NCBI GenBank assembly: GCA_027073795.1
Contig: JALTEW010000387.1
Location: forward strand, 1-6,223
DNA: 6,223 nucleotides
DNA from: a bacterium
Lineage (GTDB): Bacteria; Desulfobacterota; S145-22
Direction: 5' to 3'
Part shown: positions 5,122 to 6,223 of the stretch, in pieces
How positions within the stretch are numbered: position 1 is the first letter of the stretch
Layout of the letters: each line of letters opens with the position of its first letter
Made by a program: the position numbers and the translations under genes
The notes under the pieces: model-generated
What the model saw: only the letters and a program-made list of their open reading frames with translations
What the model was told of the DNA's origin: nothing
The model's database searches: none

Positions 5122-6223
5122 AACCTCGCATCGGTGTATTTGTCTGCCACTGTGGACTAAACATTGCGGCAAGCGTTGATGTCAGCGAGGTTACCAAGGC
5201 TATCAGGGATTATCCGGGCGTTGTCTATGCCCAGGACTATATCTATATGTGCTCCGATCCGGGGCAGGCCCTGGTAAGAAAGGCCATCAGGGAAAAGAAC
5301 CTAACCGGTCTGGTCATGAGCAACTGTTCCCCTTCCCTGCATGAACGGACCTTCCGAAACCTGGCCGCGTCGGAGGGGCTGAATCCTTACCTGGTTGAGG
5401 TTGCCAACATACGGGAGTATTGCAGTTGGCCCCACCAGGGAGATAAGGAAACCGCTACCAAGAAGGCCCTCACCATCATCAAGGCAACCATCGAACGCGT
5501 CAAACGGAACCAGGCCCTGATACCTCTTGTGGTACCCTTGCAGAAACGTGTCCTGATCCTTGGGGGTGGGGTAGCCGGGATGCAGACCGCCCTTGACATT
5601 GCCGAGGGGGGATACCCCGTGACCATCCTGGAAAAGGAGGCCTACCTGGGAGGTCATGTCCGGCAGTTAGATCGCACCTTTGTAACGATGGATTCTGCTC
5701 AGGACCTCGCGGGAGAAATGATCGACCGGACGCTCAACCAGCCAAATATTGAGGTACTGACGACTGCGGAGATCGGAGGGATCAGCGGGTATGTGGGAAA
5801 TTTCGAGGTTCAGATTCGGCAACAGGTGTCATGGGTGGACCCCGAACGATGCAATGGATGCGAGGCCTGTATCGCAGCCTGCCCGGTCGAAGTCCCATCG
5901 ACCTTCGACCGAGGGCTTGTGACGAAAAAGGCCATCGACTGGACACCCGGTGAGCGGCCCGGCGAAAAGAGGATTTTTCTTGACCACCAAGCCTGCGTGC
6001 GCGTGACCCGCCAGGAGAGTTGCACAGCCTGTCAGGAGGCCTGTGAAAAAGGGGCTATTTCCTACCCTGAAGACCGGTTGATTGAACAGACCTATGGGGC
6101 TATCGTGGTGGCTACGGGACACGACCTTTACCAGAAGTCTGCCTTGACAGAATACGCAACGGACCCTGATGTCCTGGATGCCCTCCAGTTCGAGAGGCTG
6201 CTGTCAGAAAACGGGCCTACCGG
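5118..6223 (+). CDS. hdrA: Second HdrA-like subunit with N-terminal cluster domain (partial, runs off window)
   Basis: This second HdrA-family protein is open for 368 codons to the window edge. Residues 1 to about 140 form the HdrA N-terminal domain, starting MKPRIGVFVCHCG and carrying Cys10, Cys12, Cys45, Cys70 (SNCSPSLHE) and Cys102 (NIREYCSW). The FAD motif GGGVAGMQTALDIAEGG starts at residue 149. The inserted ferredoxin domain has Cys245, 248, 251, 255 and a second set at Cys293, 302, 305, 309. The stretch equivalent to DCPQC of the preceding protein reads DSAQD (192-196), so both cysteines are gone although FAD-binding glycines remain. Its alignment with the preceding gene continues to LTEYATDPDV, shared exactly by both, which shows paralogy. 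The start overlaps the previous stop (ATGA), and GGAGGAG at 5103-5109 sits eight bases upstream. The missing part should hold the flavin-proximal cysteines and any C-terminal ferredoxin or MvhD-like domain. It could be QmoB-like or a full HdrA. Confidence 0.92.
   Translation, partial: MKPRIGVFVCHCGLNIAASVDVSEVTKAIRDYPGVVYAQDYIYMCSDPGQALVRKAIREKNLTGLVMSNCSPSLHERTFRNLAASEGLNPYLVEVANIREYCSWPHQGDKETATKKALTIIKATIERVKRNQALIPLVVPLQKRVLILGGGVAGMQTALDIAEGGYPVTILEKEAYLGGHVRQLDRTFVTMDSAQDLAGEMIDRTLNQPNIEVLTTAEIGGISGYVGNFEVQIRQQVSWVDPERCNGCEACIAACPVEVPSTFDRGLVTKKAIDWTPGERPGEKRIFLDHQACVRVTRQESCTACQEACEKGAISYPEDRLIEQTYGAIVVATGHDLYQKSALTEYATDPDVLDALQFERLLSENGPT

Noticed and set aside
5090..5125. The two HdrA reading frames as one gene split by a frameshift
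   Set aside because: The first protein ends after a complete closing FAD motif, and the second begins with a proper ribosome binding site, ATG and full HdrA N-terminal domain, so they are two intact genes.

Overview
The window is one uninterrupted plus-strand gene cluster from an anaerobic bacterium. It carries two functional blocks. The first (54-2402) is a C4-dicarboxylate block: an NAD-type, LDH-like malate dehydrogenase followed by the alpha and beta subunits of an oxygen-sensitive class I [4Fe-4S] fumarase. Together these interconvert fumarate, malate and oxaloacetate. The second block (2479 to the window end) encodes a soluble heterodisulfide-reductase-like (Hdr) electron-transfer complex in the order hdrC, hdrB, short hdrA-like, second hdrA-like. 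The last gene is cut by the window edge.

Layout: 1-57 probably holds the last codons of an upstream gene whose TGA overlaps the mdh start. mdh, fumA-alpha and fumB-beta follow with gaps of 3 and 9 bases. A 76-base spacer (2403-2478), which holds an imperfect inverted repeat, separates them from hdrC. hdrC and hdrB are 13 bases apart once the better hdrB start (2903) is used. hdrB/hdrA and hdrA/hdrA' are joined by ATGA stop-start overlaps at 3778 and 5118. No minus-strand gene, RNA gene, mobile element or CRISPR array is visible. There is no stretch above 300 bases without a gene.

Organism: Shine-Dalgarno sequences precede most starts, which points to a bacterium. A two-subunit class I fumarase, an LDH-like malate dehydrogenase and a bacterial HdrABC cluster fit a strict anaerobe such as a sulfate reducer, syntroph or acetogen of Desulfobacterota type. 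This is an inference from gene content, not a taxonomic assignment.

How the genes may work together: malate dehydrogenase produces or consumes NADH, and the fumarase feeds it. Hdr complexes in other organisms pass electrons through flavin and many iron-sulfur clusters between a two-electron carrier, ferredoxin and a disulfide-type or other acceptor. The most notable point is the split HdrA pair. The first HdrA has the FAD domain, the inserted ferredoxin domain and the flavin-proximal cysteine motif, but lacks both the N-terminal and C-terminal cluster domains. The second has the N-terminal domain but has lost a cysteine pair that its partner keeps. This resembles the QmoA/QmoB pair of sulfate reducers, but here it sits beside soluble HdrB and HdrC. 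Electron donor and acceptor cannot be read from the window.
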